Assembly (NCBI GenBank): GCA_944472155.2 | Contig: OX235275.1 | Location: 25,224,865 to 25,288,864, forward strand | From: Trichobilharzia szidati | Taxonomy: Eukaryota > Platyhelminthes > Trematoda > Strigeidida > Schistosomatidae | DNA length: 64,000 nucleotides | Direction of reading: 5' to 3' | Part shown: one piece after another, positions 1 to 9,985 of the stretch | Layout of the letters: every line of letters starts with the position of its first letter | How positions within the stretch are numbered: the stretch's first letter is position 1 | The notes under the pieces: generated by a model | Database searches by the model: none | Seen by the model: only the letters and a program-made list of their open reading frames with translations | What the model was told of the DNA's origin: nothing | Translations under genes and position numbers: made by a program

Positions 1-375
1 AAGGCGTATCTTGCCTTTCCGATTCTGTCTGGTTTTGACATCTTTATCTCTTCCGACTGCCTGTGGTCGAAACGATGCTGACTGACTAGGTAAATGCAGG
101 AAGTTATGACTTCTGTCAAACCTCTCCTGTTGATAGTGACTGGTGCTGATTAGTGCTGACTGTTGTTGTTGTTGCTGTCGGTTGGTTGGTTGGTTGGTTA
201 TCCTCATCACCTTCATCTTCTCTCGTTCATCTATCGTCTTGTCTTCGTTGCCTGCTTCTTCAACCAGTTTGTTGGTTTTCTCCTGCAAGTCCTCGAGTAT
301 GTGTGACATTAAACATAAATCATCCACACGCGAAATCCAAGTCTTCAATAGTCTTCTTATCGAGGTCAACAGTAC
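1..375 (-). mobile_element. LINE-A fragment (RTE-like non-LTR retrotransposon)
   Basis: Read on the minus strand, this encodes the segment just after the RT active site: DDLCLMSHILEDLQEKTNKL, then a KVMRITNQ stretch and a TNGT-like spacer. The same order occurs in the copies at 27.3-28.2 kb and 39.9-40.2 kb. The copy is cut by the window edge at its 3' side and truncated at its 5' side, where PLE sequence follows. Stops and frameshifts make it non-functional. The long plus-strand open frame here (143-439) is antisense to the element and not a gene. Confidence 0.8.
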
Positions 376-655
376 TGGACAGTGTTATAGAGTAATATTT
401 ACTGATGACCACGTTTCGAGCAAAATGTATCGCTCATAATCACATCAAAGTACTCACACAACCTTCTAACTTCATTTATATAATTCCATTATTTTCCATC
501 ACTTGACTTGATAGATTGTAGTATTTTCCATATTTCCGGTATGAGTGATGAGTCATTCCTATTGCACGTGTTGGGTGTAGGCTCGATGAACAAGGATTCA
601 GTAATCAACCTCTCTCCATCCACCTACCTATATTACCGAAAATACCCACTGACTC
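375..655 (-). mobile_element. PLE 3' end with hammerhead-derived motif
   Basis: On the minus strand this matches the terminal repeat seen at 44.5-44.7, 46.9-47.06, 51.5 and 55.7 kb: degraded C-terminal coding sequence, a TGATTATGAGC segment, a GAAACG segment, a GTCATCAG segment, and a terminus. The GAAAC/GTC spacing is that of the minimal hammerheads known from PLEs (established knowledge). This copy has GAAACGTGGTC on the minus strand, but the first core strand (CTGANGA) is altered, so activity is unlikely. Confidence 0.6.
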
Positions 656-1740
656 ATGAAGAAAATTAAAGACACATTTAGCGAAGAAACTGTTTTCTTT
701 ATCGACGAAATCATCTTCACAGGCTGTACAGTCGCATTTATATTCACCAAAAATGTATATATTATTGAGTAATAGGGGGCAGGTGACATAATTGATATAA
801 TTACTCGAAAGTGGCTTTAGAAGTAAAAAATAATAGTTGTAAATTACGTAGTACCTAACGACACAAAATGGAAGAAAGCGTTAGAAACTTGATGAGGTTA
901 CAATAGCTATTGAGTGAGAATAAAGGTGGTAGTTGAGTGTCAATTTAACAAGTGTGAAGAGGGTGTGAAAATGTACAAAAGGAACATATGACAGTGATAA
1001 TAGTTAAATAATTATTAAAGTAAAAACAAACTAAAAGTAAAATTTAATATTTAAAAAAAATTAAAATTTTCACAGGGGATGACTAATGGAAAGGTTAAGA
1101 CCAAGGTAGAATAAGAGACTGGACAAACTTTTTCTGCATACAGAGTTCGGGGTTGTATTGATGAATTGCCAGCGCCTCCGCCACACACAGATGCCGAAAT
1201 CTGACGCCCTTTGTACCATTTTGCCTCACCTTGTAGGTGATCTTGAAAGACGACTCTGGTAATGCTAAGTGGCTTCAGTTCACAACAAGTGCTCGAGAAT
1301 TGAACTAGTAATTGTCTTGCATCATCCTTTTGCTAACCATAACGGATAATGTTCAAAGATGCGTTTGGAAAGTGTGCGCCAAGTTGTGCGGCCAATATAA
1401 CTAGCTCCACGCGAGCAGGTGAATTAATAAAAACACATTGAAGTGATCCGTCCAAAGTGGCAGTTTATCCTTCACACATCCATTGATCATTTGTCGGTTG
1501 TAGAAACTTATCCGCAGCTCGGCCGTAAAGAAGGCCTGCCTCAGTGATCTACCTAAGCGGTTCTTCAGGATCTCAGCTGTGGTATCACCTTTAAATTCAA
1601 CATTCATGAATATCAGTTTCTTCGGTACCGTCTGTGTTCTTTCGAGTTTCTGCTTTACTTCCATGCTTTTTCTCGATGAATCTTGAAGGATATCCACTTT
1701 CTATGAAACTCGTCTGAGACTTTCAGATTCACCATCGATT
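656..1740 (-). mobile_element. Penelope-like element, C-terminal endonuclease region
   Basis: Minus-strand reading from about 1697 gives PKKLIFMNVEFKGDTTAEIL and then RISFYNRQMI. Past a stop at 1401 it continues as ITYKVRQNGTKGVRFRHLC and AEALAIHQYNPELC. These are the linker and the GIY-YIG endonuclease C-terminal segment of PLE proteins; the same blocks recur at 8.47, 49.5 and 53.7 kb. The YIG core itself falls in a disrupted stretch near 1380-1420. The coding part (about 1130-1700) has several stops. Downstream (656-1130) is AT-rich 3' UTR. RT is missing: a 5'-truncated, dead copy. Confidence 0.75.
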
Positions 1741-1754
1741 GTGTCACTGGTACG

Positions 1755-1975
1755 TAATTTATAACTTTTATTTTTACTTTTGAAGCCACTTTTAAGTAGG
1801 TGTATCACTCAAGTCACCCCTTCCCTATTACTCAATAATCTACTACTATGCATTTTTGGTATATGTCAATATGACCGTTCAGTCTCTGAAGATGATTTCA
1901 TCGATAAAGAGTAGTGTGTTCGCTGAATTAATCTTTTATTTTCTTCATGATTCAGTGAGTATTTTCGGTGAAATA
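1755..1975 (+). mobile_element. Inverted PLE 3' UTR copy
   Basis: This stretch is an inverted match to about 640-850. Shared blocks include the GATGAAATCATCTTC segment, CAAAAATG, TATTGAGTAATAG and AAAGTGGCTT. With the preceding minus-strand PLE it forms an element whose two ends are inverted copies of the same 3' UTR, about 0.9 kb apart. PLEs are known for inverted or permuted terminal repeats (pLTRs). Confidence 0.65.
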
Positions 1976-2103
1976 TATATATGAGAAAATGGCAAGGGAA
2001 CAGCCATACACTGATGAGACCATCAAGCACAACTTGTATTCACTATCTTAATTCTTTTGGGGAAGCTGAGCCTATCAGTAGCCACTTTGGAATGCCAGCT
2101 TAG

Positions 2104-2400
2104 GTAATATCGATTGGTTGCTGGAAAATGGCGGGGGCAGTGTTAACACTGAAAGGTAGCCCGTTCTATTGAAATAGTCCTCGACAGGTGTTTACGGTTA
2201 ACAGATCACAACATTCCTCTAAAACTTCGACCTGCCAGTAAGCGTTAATCGGACCAATTTAGGCGAAATTTCTTCCAATATTCGGAGTGCTAAGTGGGTC
2301 ATCTGGAATGGGCTACATTTAGGCCTGTTAAGAAATCGGCGCAAAAATACGAATGAAACCATTTGGTTTCTGGATAACGACAACAAGGGCTGTCCATGAT
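2104..2400 (-). mobile_element. Ty3/gypsy LTR-retrotransposon RT fragment
   Basis: The minus-strand translation contains VVVIQKPNGFIRI, then after stops LLTVNTCRGLFQ and LPFSVNTAPAIFQQPID. These are RT blocks of Ty3/gypsy Pol (consensus types VQKPNGSIRICAD, LLTINTHRGLFQYNRLPFG and KTAPAIFQQ). The reading frame is kept over about 100 codons but has at least four stops. No LTRs, integrase or catalytic YVDD block could be seen in the flanks, so it is an isolated relic. Schistosomes carry gypsy families such as Boudicca and Saci; I cannot assign this one. Confidence 0.75.
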
Positions 2401-4044
2401 TAGGTTGGATCTGTATATAATAGGATCGATAAGAAGTTAAGTGATTTGTCCCTCTCTGTCGTTATTGGCAGTCGTCAGGAAGGTGCATCTGTGACTACCT
2501 CCCACCTCCCCAACTAATACTTGATCTTGAGTCACTTAGTACTGAGGTCAGAGATACTTTTACTAAGGCAATTAAGTGAATTTTCTCTCTGTTTTATGTT
2601 CCGCAATGGCCGGTGGAGTGGACAGAACTCAGTTTACAAATCCTCGGAAATTTAAGTCATCAATAAATAATCAATATCTGATCGGTTGTATGACCTTGGA
2701 ACTCCTATAAAAAGAAACCAATCAGGTTATCATGTCAGTGCATGCCTTAGATATAACTTCTCACCCAAGGGCGATAGGTTGTCCAGTCTAATAATGATAG
2801 TAATAGTAGGAAGCATCAATTCAACTCCAGGTGACATCAGAGATGAATAATAACAATAATAATTTGCTTTATTCCAAAACAGTACTTGTGATACAGAATG
2901 GAATTCTCAGCATTTTTACTACAGTATTGCATCCAGTTAGTACATTATCAATAAATAAAATTCCTCATAGATTAAGGAAATCTCAGTTCATTATGACAAC
3001 AATACATTGGCATGTCGGTAGCAAAGCCAAAGTTGAACAGTGTTTGAAGGTTTTAGAAAAGTAGGTTATATCATATTTACTGGCGTAAGCGGAAGAAAGA
3101 AACAAAGCAGCACATAACGGAAAAAAAGAGAGAGAGAGAAAAGGAAAAGAAAGAAAATGTTGTACCTATAAATGATATGAGTTGGAAGGACGAGATCCAA
3201 TTGTTCTACTGACTATTTAATAAGTTATAATTTTAACGCCTAATGCTTTCTTTATCGCACAGAACACGAGCTAAGTAGGGTATGGTTGAGTTTTTGTACT
3301 TCCTAGTGCGAGCATATAGTTTTCTATATAGGCTTCTGGTTTTGCCTGATGAGATGCAAGGGGAGAGTTGTGAGTGAAGAGGGTGATGTGAGTTAGATAA
3401 AATGGATTTAGCCCATTTTTCACGTGAGTCCATGTGCCTGTCAACCAGAATATTAACAAGCTGGTTAAGTGGCACGTTGCTTACCCTGCTGACAACCTTT
3501 AACATCCTGAGTAATAAGTTATAGTCTTTCTTCAGTAGCCCGGGAAAACTAAGGGGGAACATTAGAGAATAATAGGCAGGATGCGAGAATTAACGAATTG
3601 TAGGAGTAAGGGTTGGGTTATTCCAGAATATTTTAACTTCTTGATGTAGAAGGTAAGACGGAATATTTTCTTAGAGATCGTGAAGATTTGAGAGAACCAG
3701 GGAGGATCAGCAGATAGAATGACGCCAATGATATCAAAGCCACCTGAAATCGATCAGAAAATCAAGACAGACCTCCACCGTCAGCATCATCATCAGCATC
3801 ATCATCACTCTGAAATCAGTGTGTGGAAATCTACCGCACCCAAATGGAATAAACAACAATATTCAGTTTCTATTCAACACTAGTGTCAAGTTAGTCAGTT
3901 CATTTCTGCTATATGCTTCAAAGAATTAGCGCGCACAACTATTAGCAAAAAAGGCATTTTTCAACAGGTGCCTTGACTGGCTCCAATAATGAAAATCAGA
4001 TGACCAACTGGAAAGGATGAGTCACAAAGAACTCCTTTCAATTA
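2401..4044. other. Mostly unassigned stretch
   Basis: I see no clear element boundaries here. It holds a purine-rich run near 3120-3160, a CAT-rich simple repeat near 3780-3810 and one moderately long minus-strand open frame (listed separately). AT-rich intergenic or intronic sequence is the simplest reading. Confidence 0.4.
3233..3562 (-). CDS. Unrecognised 109-aa open frame, doubtful
   Basis: An ATG-to-stop frame of 109 codons on the minus strand. The product is basic, with a hydrophobic N-terminal third (MFPLSFPGLL) and an Arg/Lys-rich C-terminal part (RKLYARTRKYKNST). I do not recognise a domain. No splice sites, promoter or neighbouring exons support it. In a sequence of this composition such a frame can occur by chance or be a transposon relic. 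Confidence 0.15.
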   Translation of the reverse strand: MFPLSFPGLLKKDYNLLLRMLKVVSRVSNVPLNQLVNILVDRHMDSREKWAKSILSNSHHPLHSQLSPCISSGKTRSLYRKLYARTRKYKNSTIPYLARVLCDKESIRR

Positions 4045-4275
4045 CGAGTGCAACAAAGGGCTTCAAGCTAGAGGCTTGAAGTGTCGGTAGCAATGGCGTT
4101 CATTTTTGCGGGATGGGGTTGCTAACCTTATGCCCACCCAATCTGTTTTCCTCTTTACCAGTCATATTACTGATTTAGTGAGGTAAAGGTGTGCATCGGT
4201 CGGCCGAGGATCAATCCCCGAACCACATGCGTAGTTGGCAAGCATTGTACCGCTGTGTCAATGATGCCACAAAAA
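4045..4275 (-). mobile_element. SINE-D copy
   Basis: On the minus strand this starts with a tRNA-like head (degenerate box A near 4260, box B GGATTGATCC near 4210). A body with two AGGTAAAG/CTCTTTACC-type segments follows, then the CTTCAAGCCTCTAGCTTGAAG inverted motif. The 3' tail is diverged. Confidence 0.75.
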
Positions 4276-4344
4276 TCTACTGCTCAACAAATATTCCGAA
4301 AAAGAAAGTGGAGATGGACTGAGGACAGACACAAATTAAGGAGA

Positions 4345-4960
4345 TCCATAAATGGAATATAAGTATAAAACTTGGGCACTGTGGTGGTAGATTATAACTC
4401 CATTATTGATAAGGCTTTATTCTGATAAATATGAGTGTTGTTGATCAATTACAATCAGATAGGAAATAAGACGAGTGTTTTTATAGTCATAATAAGTAAC
4501 TTGTTAGAATATTGTGATGTGTTTAAATTGAAATAGAATTTTGAGATTATTTATTATCCTCCTCTGATTTGGCTGACTGGTGGTAATAATATCTTCCATA
4601 TCTCTGGTATTTGCATTGAGTCATTTCTGTTGCATGTGTCGGGTGTAGACTTACTCGATGAACCAGGATTCAATAATCAATCTCTCTCTATCTCCGCCTA
4701 CATAGATTACTTCTTAGAATCGTAACTTTCTCCCATCCTATTGTGTGGTTGTGTGTTAATGCATGCAGTGCAATTGCTGAGCTTTTCTCTAAATTACTTA
4801 TCTTCTCAGGTGGGGTCAACCATTTTTACCTTAGCTAAATTCTTATGTTCCGACAATCTGATTACCCACCTCGCATCTACTAGTTTGACCTATGTAGTTG
4901 ACCTAACTCACAGTCATTGCAAGGTATCTTCTAAATTATATTATTTTGTCTAATTGTGTC
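4345..4960 (-). mobile_element. PLE 3' end, degraded
   Basis: The left edge has the terminal segment AAACTTGGGCACTG and a TCCATTATTGATAA block that also ends the PLE copies at 44.7 and 51.6 kb. Inside, the minus strand carries the eroded C-terminal coding tail seen at 46.7 kb (consensus ..ESLFIESTPNT..). The right edge grades into a SINE-D2. Frames are broken throughout. Confidence 0.6.
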
Positions 4961-5054
4961 TACCGAACCTTTTAGCCTATCCACAATTGGAATCCTTAAA
5001 GGAAGCAAAAAAAAAGGTTATTCAAAGAGGACATGTGAGGGAGATGGAAATGTA

Positions 5055-5255
5055 TATGGATTCGGTGTTACAGTGGTTAGGACTCTCGCCGACCATGTGC
5101 ATGGTCCGGGTTTCGATCCCCTGCTGACGCACACCCGATATCTATGGTAAGCCTGCTAAATTTGGGCTACCAATATCCATGCTGAAAATTCCATACTTGT
5201 ACTGACAATACGGTGTGGCATCAAGCTGTAATCAAAATAAATAAATAAATAGAAA
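5055..5255 (+). mobile_element. SINE-D2 copy (tRNA-like head, alternative body)
   Basis: Box A-like GTTACAGTGGTTAGG and box B-like GGTTTCGATCCCC have tRNA spacing. The head is nearly the same as in SINE-D, but the body is unrelated (ATATCTATGG ... CATGCTGAAAATTCC ... ACTTGTACTGAC) and the copy ends in ATAAATAAATAAAT. The same head and body combination occurs inverted at 26870-27003, so this is a real family and not a single fusion. Confidence 0.75.
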
Positions 5256-5280
5256 AATATGACTTCTGGATGCTTCATTA

Positions 5281-5870
5281 ATGAGTTATCAGTTACAGGA
5301 TTTCACCACGAAGTGACATCGGTTAGAGAACCACTGGAAAACCAACAATTTCCAATGGTTTCTTAACCGATATCACCTCATGCTGATGAAATCCTGTAAC
5401 TAGTCAAATCAAATCCCTGAAGACCAATACTTCTGATGCTCACCGGCGACTCGCCTTATCCAGGAAGGTAGTTACATGGGTCCTACTGAGAAGCCGTGAC
5501 CAGTGTGGTACAGCAGGTCAGTGTGTGTGTGTGTGTGAGTACGAATACTCAACAGTGACGACACTGGCTGGTCCTAGTCACGCTGTATCATGAATTGGCA
5601 GAAACTGGAATTCATAGGCCGGCTGACTCATTGGATTGGCGGATTCCAGTAACTGGTTAGTGGTGTACGAGCTCGACTTGTATCCAGGATGACCTGAGTT
5701 CACATCCCAGAGGACGGTTGCGTACTGTTGCGGTAGAGTGTCAAGCTAGGAACAAGTAGCTAGCAGTCCAGTACTGCCAGTTAGTTTTCCAATCGTTCTG
5801 TAACCGATATCGGCTCACAATGATGAAATTCTCTAACTAGTCAAATCAGAACCCTGAAAACCAACAGCTG
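5281..5870 (+). mobile_element. Family C foldback followed by a full monomer
   Basis: 5293-5398 is an inverted repeat: ACAGGATTTCA...CCACTGGAAA, then TTTCCAATGG...TGAAATCCTGT. The plus-strand 3' end (...GACCAATACT) runs directly into the start of another unit (CTGATGCTC, about 5422). That unit continues through GAATTGGCAGAA, a tRNA-like stretch (GTACGAGCTCG ... GAGTTCACATCCC) and a decayed hammerhead (about 5735-5790; stem I GTACTG and CAGTAC still present, core lost) to its own 3' end near 5868. It is a tandem arrangement with a hairpin at the front. Confidence 0.75.
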
Positions 5871-6060
5871 AATAATGGGTTATTAGTTGTACATCAAACA
5901 AATGCACCTCGTTTGTTTGATTACGTAATTAGTCAATGTTAGATGGCTGATTATCAAAAAGTGTTCTGTCTGAATGAATTAAGGAAAAGTTGAGTGAGAG
6001 ATTGCAGTAGCACCTCAGATGGAAACAGAAAGCAGTTATTCAATTCAATCTTTAGATTTT

Positions 6061-6240
6061 CGCCGTTGACTCAGTGGACCAATGTGCCCGGTCTATGGGT
6101 TGACATGTCGGCTACTTGTGCAAATGCTTCGATGATGTCTGGTCATTTAAACTGAAGTCAACTGGAGGATTTTGACTAGCAGTGGGATCCAGGATGTGCA
6201 TTTCGTCCTGTATGGGACTCAACCTGAGACCGAGCACATC
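6061..6240 (-). mobile_element. SM-alpha-like retroposon with hammerhead remnant
   Basis: On the minus strand, 6232-6181 contains GAGTCCC, a short loop, AGGACGAAATGC, ATCCTGGATCCCAC and then CTGCTAGTC. This matches the layout I recall for the schistosome SM-alpha hammerhead (stem II GTCC/GGAC, GAAA, cleavage triplet before CTGGAT). The CTGANGA strand is deleted to TTGA, so it should not cleave. The 3' part (CCAGTTGACTTCAG) matches the plus-strand copy at 6490-6520. Confidence 0.7.
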
Positions 6241-6314
6241 GGTCCAGTCAATCAACAGGAATATCTAAAATTGAATTAAATAATAATTGATAAGACCAGT
6301 TACACAACAGGTGG

Positions 6315-6530
6315 CTGTCTTGGCCAGAGCGGTCTAATGGATAACAAACACTTTGCATTTGAAACTATAGACACTGGGCTCGAGCCCCAGTTGGAACACT
6401 AGCACTCATTGCGGAATGCAAGCATATCCAGGTAGCTGACGAGTCCCGAATAGGACGAAATCCCCATTTTGGTAGATTCCACTGTTAGTCATCATCCACC
6501 AGCTGACTTCAAAATACAGTTATACATAAG
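6315..6530 (+). mobile_element. SM-alpha-like retroposon with near-complete hammerhead core
   Basis: The tRNA-like head has box A TTGGCCAGAGCGGTCTAA and box B GGGCTCGAGCCCC. The hammerhead region follows: CTGACGA (6435-6441), stem II GTCC/GGAC (6442-6445 and 6452-6455), and GAAAT (6456-6460). Downstream, the usual cleavage triplet is replaced (CCCATTTTGG), so stem III and the scissile position look damaged. It ends through CCACTGTTAGTCATCATCC. Together with the minus-strand copy at 6061-6240 it forms an inverted pair about 75 bp apart. Confidence 0.75.
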
Positions 6531-7290
6531 TATATATATATATATATTAACGGATCGATAAATGTAGGGACGCTTGCGTAGTGGATTCTATCTTCACAAA
6601 GGATTACAAGCGCGCGAGTACACACACACACACATCCACCCACACATACAGTCAACTGATCAGGACTAAGATGATCCAGCGTACCTAATTTCGTTTGTTT
6701 TGTTTTAATATTTCACAAACTAGAAGAAGAACAGAAGAAGAAGAGGGGTGATCGTGTTGAAAAAATAAGTGAGGAGGCCAGGCATGGAATTTTTTTATCA
6801 CCAAAAGCCTCACGTTATAAAATGAATGGTAAAATGAGGGGGGGGTTGGAGGGGGAGTATGTCTTTAATCGAATGATGTCATCATCATCATCATCTCAGT
6901 AGCAGCAACAGCAGCAGCAGCAGTAGCAGCAGTTTTTGAGTAAAATGCTCAAAAAAGATTTTGGGATTATAATCACATCACATCTCAGTCTCCTCTACGT
7001 CTTATGTTTTTGTATATAATAATAATTCCTATTGAAACTGAAAATTGTCGAGATAAATAAACTCAATCAGAGATAGAGAGGGAGAAAAGGATGGAGAGGG
7101 AGGGATGGAAGTGAGAGAGCTAGGCAGATAAAGTATAGGCAGGAGAGTGTTAAGCGATGGAGGAGTAAGAGGAGGCGAGTAGGCGGGGGTGAGGCGGAGG
7201 AGAAGAATTTAAAAAAAAATCGTGTCTTAAATAAATTATCATCATCATCATCGTAATTTGCATAATTCGCTTTGAAAAGACAGTAGTCAC
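6531..7290. repeat. Simple-sequence-rich stretch
   Basis: (TA)n at 6532-6548, CA-rich at 6618-6650, (CAT)n and (CAG)n-like runs at 6885-6935, a purine-rich G/A block at 7070-7200 and (CAT)n at 7238-7252. The antisense frame 7067-7306 (low-complexity Pro/Leu/Ser) is a product of the purine block. No element or gene recognised. Confidence 0.7.
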
Positions 7291-7294
7291 TCGT

Positions 7295-8440
7295 GAATGG
7301 ACACAAAACTCACGATATCAATCAATGGATAAGTGCACATCAGTCATCACATAACATCTTTGAGCAACTCAAAGATGTTTTACCTAATCTTAGCTCTTCT
7401 TCATGCATATACCATTTCAACTGTTCCTGTGGTTCAAGTTATATAGGGCGCACGATTAGGCAGGTTCGTCTACGGGTTCGAGAACATTAGCAGCTTGGTT
7501 CAGCAGAGGGGAAATTAAGTGCATAAAAAGCTCGATCCTGTCACACTTGGTCGATACTGGACATCATATCGATGTCAACACAGCTTTCAGGGTTTTATGC
7601 CGAATTTTGATGTCGTTATCAGGTACAGTTCGCTCACATCTCCTAGACATAGCTGAAGCTGTTGCAATAAGATCGACTAAACCGGAACTTCGTATCCAAA
7701 AAGAACACGTCCAGACACTGTTCCTACCGTGGCCAAACTTGGATTGATGATCCTTCTCACCAAGAGTGCTCCTTCCCCTTAACCCTCTCGGTTTTTTTTT
7801 TGCTTATTATTACAATTATTATTATTATTAATATTATTCGTCATAATTTATGCCCTTCATGCAAACATTCTCTCAATACTATCGAATTTTTTCGTTTATA
7901 CTATCCGGACTTATTATTAGTGATATTATCTCTTTGCTCAATATATGCCTCCACCTGTTTCATTCCACATATTCGTTATCTCATTATGAACCTCCCATTG
8001 CAGTCTTACTATCTCCTGTTTAACACAGACCACTTTGTACTAGCCACTCACCTGACACCTTTTATAACCTTGAACTGACTTGTCAATTTTCCTACCCCCA
8101 TTCTACAAATCTATTATGATTAATCACCATTGTCTCCCGTTTTACATTATTTTGTAATCGAATTCAGCCTAGCACGTTTGTCACACAAATACGACTATTT
8201 ATTTCGACACCCCATAACTAATCTGTTATTTTACGTTAAAAAATGTATCTGCCACATAACTGGCCTTATTGTAACGACAACAAATATTATATTTTATAAT
8301 TGTAAGAACCTGAAGAGAAATTATTGGAAAGAATATTCTTCGTTCAGATTGACTTTTAATTCATAATATGGGAATTTTCCACACTATCAAATGCACATCA
8401 ATCACATAAACTCTGTAGTTTTGTTGTATGCTATGATTTG
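7295..8440 (+). mobile_element. Penelope-like element: GIY-YIG endonuclease and 3' UTR
   Basis: 7293-7490 encodes CIYHFNCSCGSSYIGRT and VRLRVREH. The CxCG plus YIGRT plus R...REH pattern is the GIY-YIG endonuclease that closes PLE proteins and nicks the target. The C-terminal continuation (..VDTGHHIDVNTAFRVL.., 7547 on) is frameshifted but recognisable. From about 7770 to 8380 is an AT-rich 3' UTR ending in ATGGGAATTTTCCA, a terminus shared with the copies at 9550 and 54.94 kb. RT and linker are absent: 5'-truncated. Confidence 0.85.
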
Positions 8441-9580
8441 GTATATATAACCGTATCCAAGAAGATACTTTACATGAGCTTGGAATTCAAAGGGCACTTA
8501 GCTGCCGATATCATGAAACGAAGGATATCACAGTCCCTGAAAAGAACATTCCCTACTGCATCCCTGAGAATAGCCTTTACTAGTCTACCATTATTGTTCA
8601 ATAGCCTCCTGAAGGACAAGATCCCCCTATTGACCAACTCTATGTGTGTTTATCAATTCACCTGCTCGTGTGGAGAGCTAGGTATATCGGTCGTTCGACA
8701 CGAGTTTTGTCCAAGAGGGTGCAAGAACACTATCCTGCATGGTAGTTACGAAAAGGTGGAAGTGGAGCAATAAGAAGCGCGATCATTGAACATCTGGTCG
8801 ATAATGATCACCCTATCTCTATAGCCTCCACCTTCAAAGTCATCTACAAGGCAAAAAGTAATTTACCAAAATCCCTACGTACCCGACTCATCTTTATTGC
8901 TGAAGCCATCTTTGGCTATTGAAACAGAAAAAAGCCAGATCTCTGTGTACAGAAAAAGTTCGTTCAACCCCTGCAACTCTCATGGTCTTAATCCCTCTAT
9001 GCTAAAGTATGGTAATCCCCAATCATATTTTAGCTCTACCAATTCTTCATTTTTTTCATTTTTGTCTATTCAATTTGTATTCTCTTCCTTATTACGTCAG
9101 TTGTTACTATTACTACTCTCACTTTTAATCGTCCCCGGTTTATTATTTCACTTGTTCCACTTGTCATTCTAAATCAATTCCTTTATGCAACATTAAATTC
9201 TATGCTATTAAATTTCACACAATATTACGTAACGTTTTTATTTTATTCGATTTGTCTACTAATCTTATAATTGCACACCCTTTTTCAAGTTCTATCCATC
9301 CTATGAATTATTCTATATATGACGTTAATTTGCTTTGCCTCTTGACATTTAACTACGATTATAATCACAAATATTTTAGTTTTAATTGCATTTCATATTA
9401 TTATTATTTTATGCATTCACACCCATGATTCAATTTCCTCACTGGAAATAACTTCTTAAAAACCATATGTATATATACGATTGTACAGCTTGATGATAAA
9501 TTCGTTGAAAAGAGTTTCTTCGCTGAATCACCACTTGTTTTGATTTTCTATATGTTACAATGGGAATTTTCCATGATTTC
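8440..9580 (+). mobile_element. Second Penelope-like element, same orientation
   Basis: 8474 on encodes MSLEFKGHLAADIMKRRIS, FTSLPLLFNSLLKDKIPLL and CVYQFTCSCG, the linker and the start of GIY-YIG. The YIGR residues follow in another frame (CTAGGTATATCGGTCG). The C-terminal block (..FNPCNSHG.., LSLAIETEKSQ) is frameshifted. The 3' UTR spans about 9000-9570 and ends in ATGGGAATTTTCCA. The direct succession of two 5'-truncated PLEs suggests a tandem array, which PLEs are known to form, or serial insertion. Confidence 0.8.
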
Positions 9581-9754
9581 AAAAATAGCAAAGATCCCTT
9601 GACAGTAAAGGAACTCAATGGGTTTCTGCGTTACTCTGTCAAACTTGCCTTGGTGAATGCGGAGATTTGTTTTCTTAATGAATGCATCAATAATCATAAG
9701 TGATTGCATCATACATTGTATGTCAGTATATACATATTCAGTCTTTTTCAAAAC

Positions 9755-9985
9755 ACTTCTAGAAGCATATGAAGCCCACCCGAGCATCCTTCTGCTTTGA
9801 TTATATTAGATAGTTGGAGGCAATTGGCCACAGGAAGCCTTGCCTGACCTAGGTTTCGTGCTAGGTGGTACACGCCAGTCAGCAAGGCGTACCTGCAACT
9901 GCCTAGAAGGGACTCATTTCCCACCTCTCTGAGATTCGAACCCACGTCAACCAGTTCTGGCTGCAATCAGAGACGTTACCAGTCA
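9755..9985 (-). mobile_element. SINE-E copy
   Basis: The minus strand reads a tRNA-like B-box region (GTGGGTTCGAATCTCAGA near 9940), then CGCCTTGCTGAC, CACCTAGCACGAAACCTAGG, AGGCAAGGCTTCC and CCAATTGCCTCCAAC. The same order recurs at 11885-12110, 31200-31365, 35520-35710 and 35765-35960. I do not recognise a published name. Confidence 0.65.

Noticed and set aside
143..439. 98-codon plus-strand open frame
   Set aside because: Antisense to a LINE-A fragment that is recognisable on the minus strand; Cys/Ser-rich low-complexity product.
5735..5790. Functional hammerhead in the family C unit at 5.4-5.9 kb
   Set aside because: Stem I strings are kept, but CTGANGA and GAAA are both destroyed (GTTGCGGTAG, GGAACAAG).
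6315..6390. tRNA-Leu/Ser-like gene
   Set aside because: Box A and B are present, but the acceptor and anticodon arms do not fold as a tRNA, and the sequence continues into a hammerhead: it is the head of a retroposon. The same applies to all GGTTCGA-containing heads in the window.
7067..7306. 79-codon minus-strand frame with Pro/Leu-rich product
   Set aside because: Produced by a purine-rich simple block; no motif.
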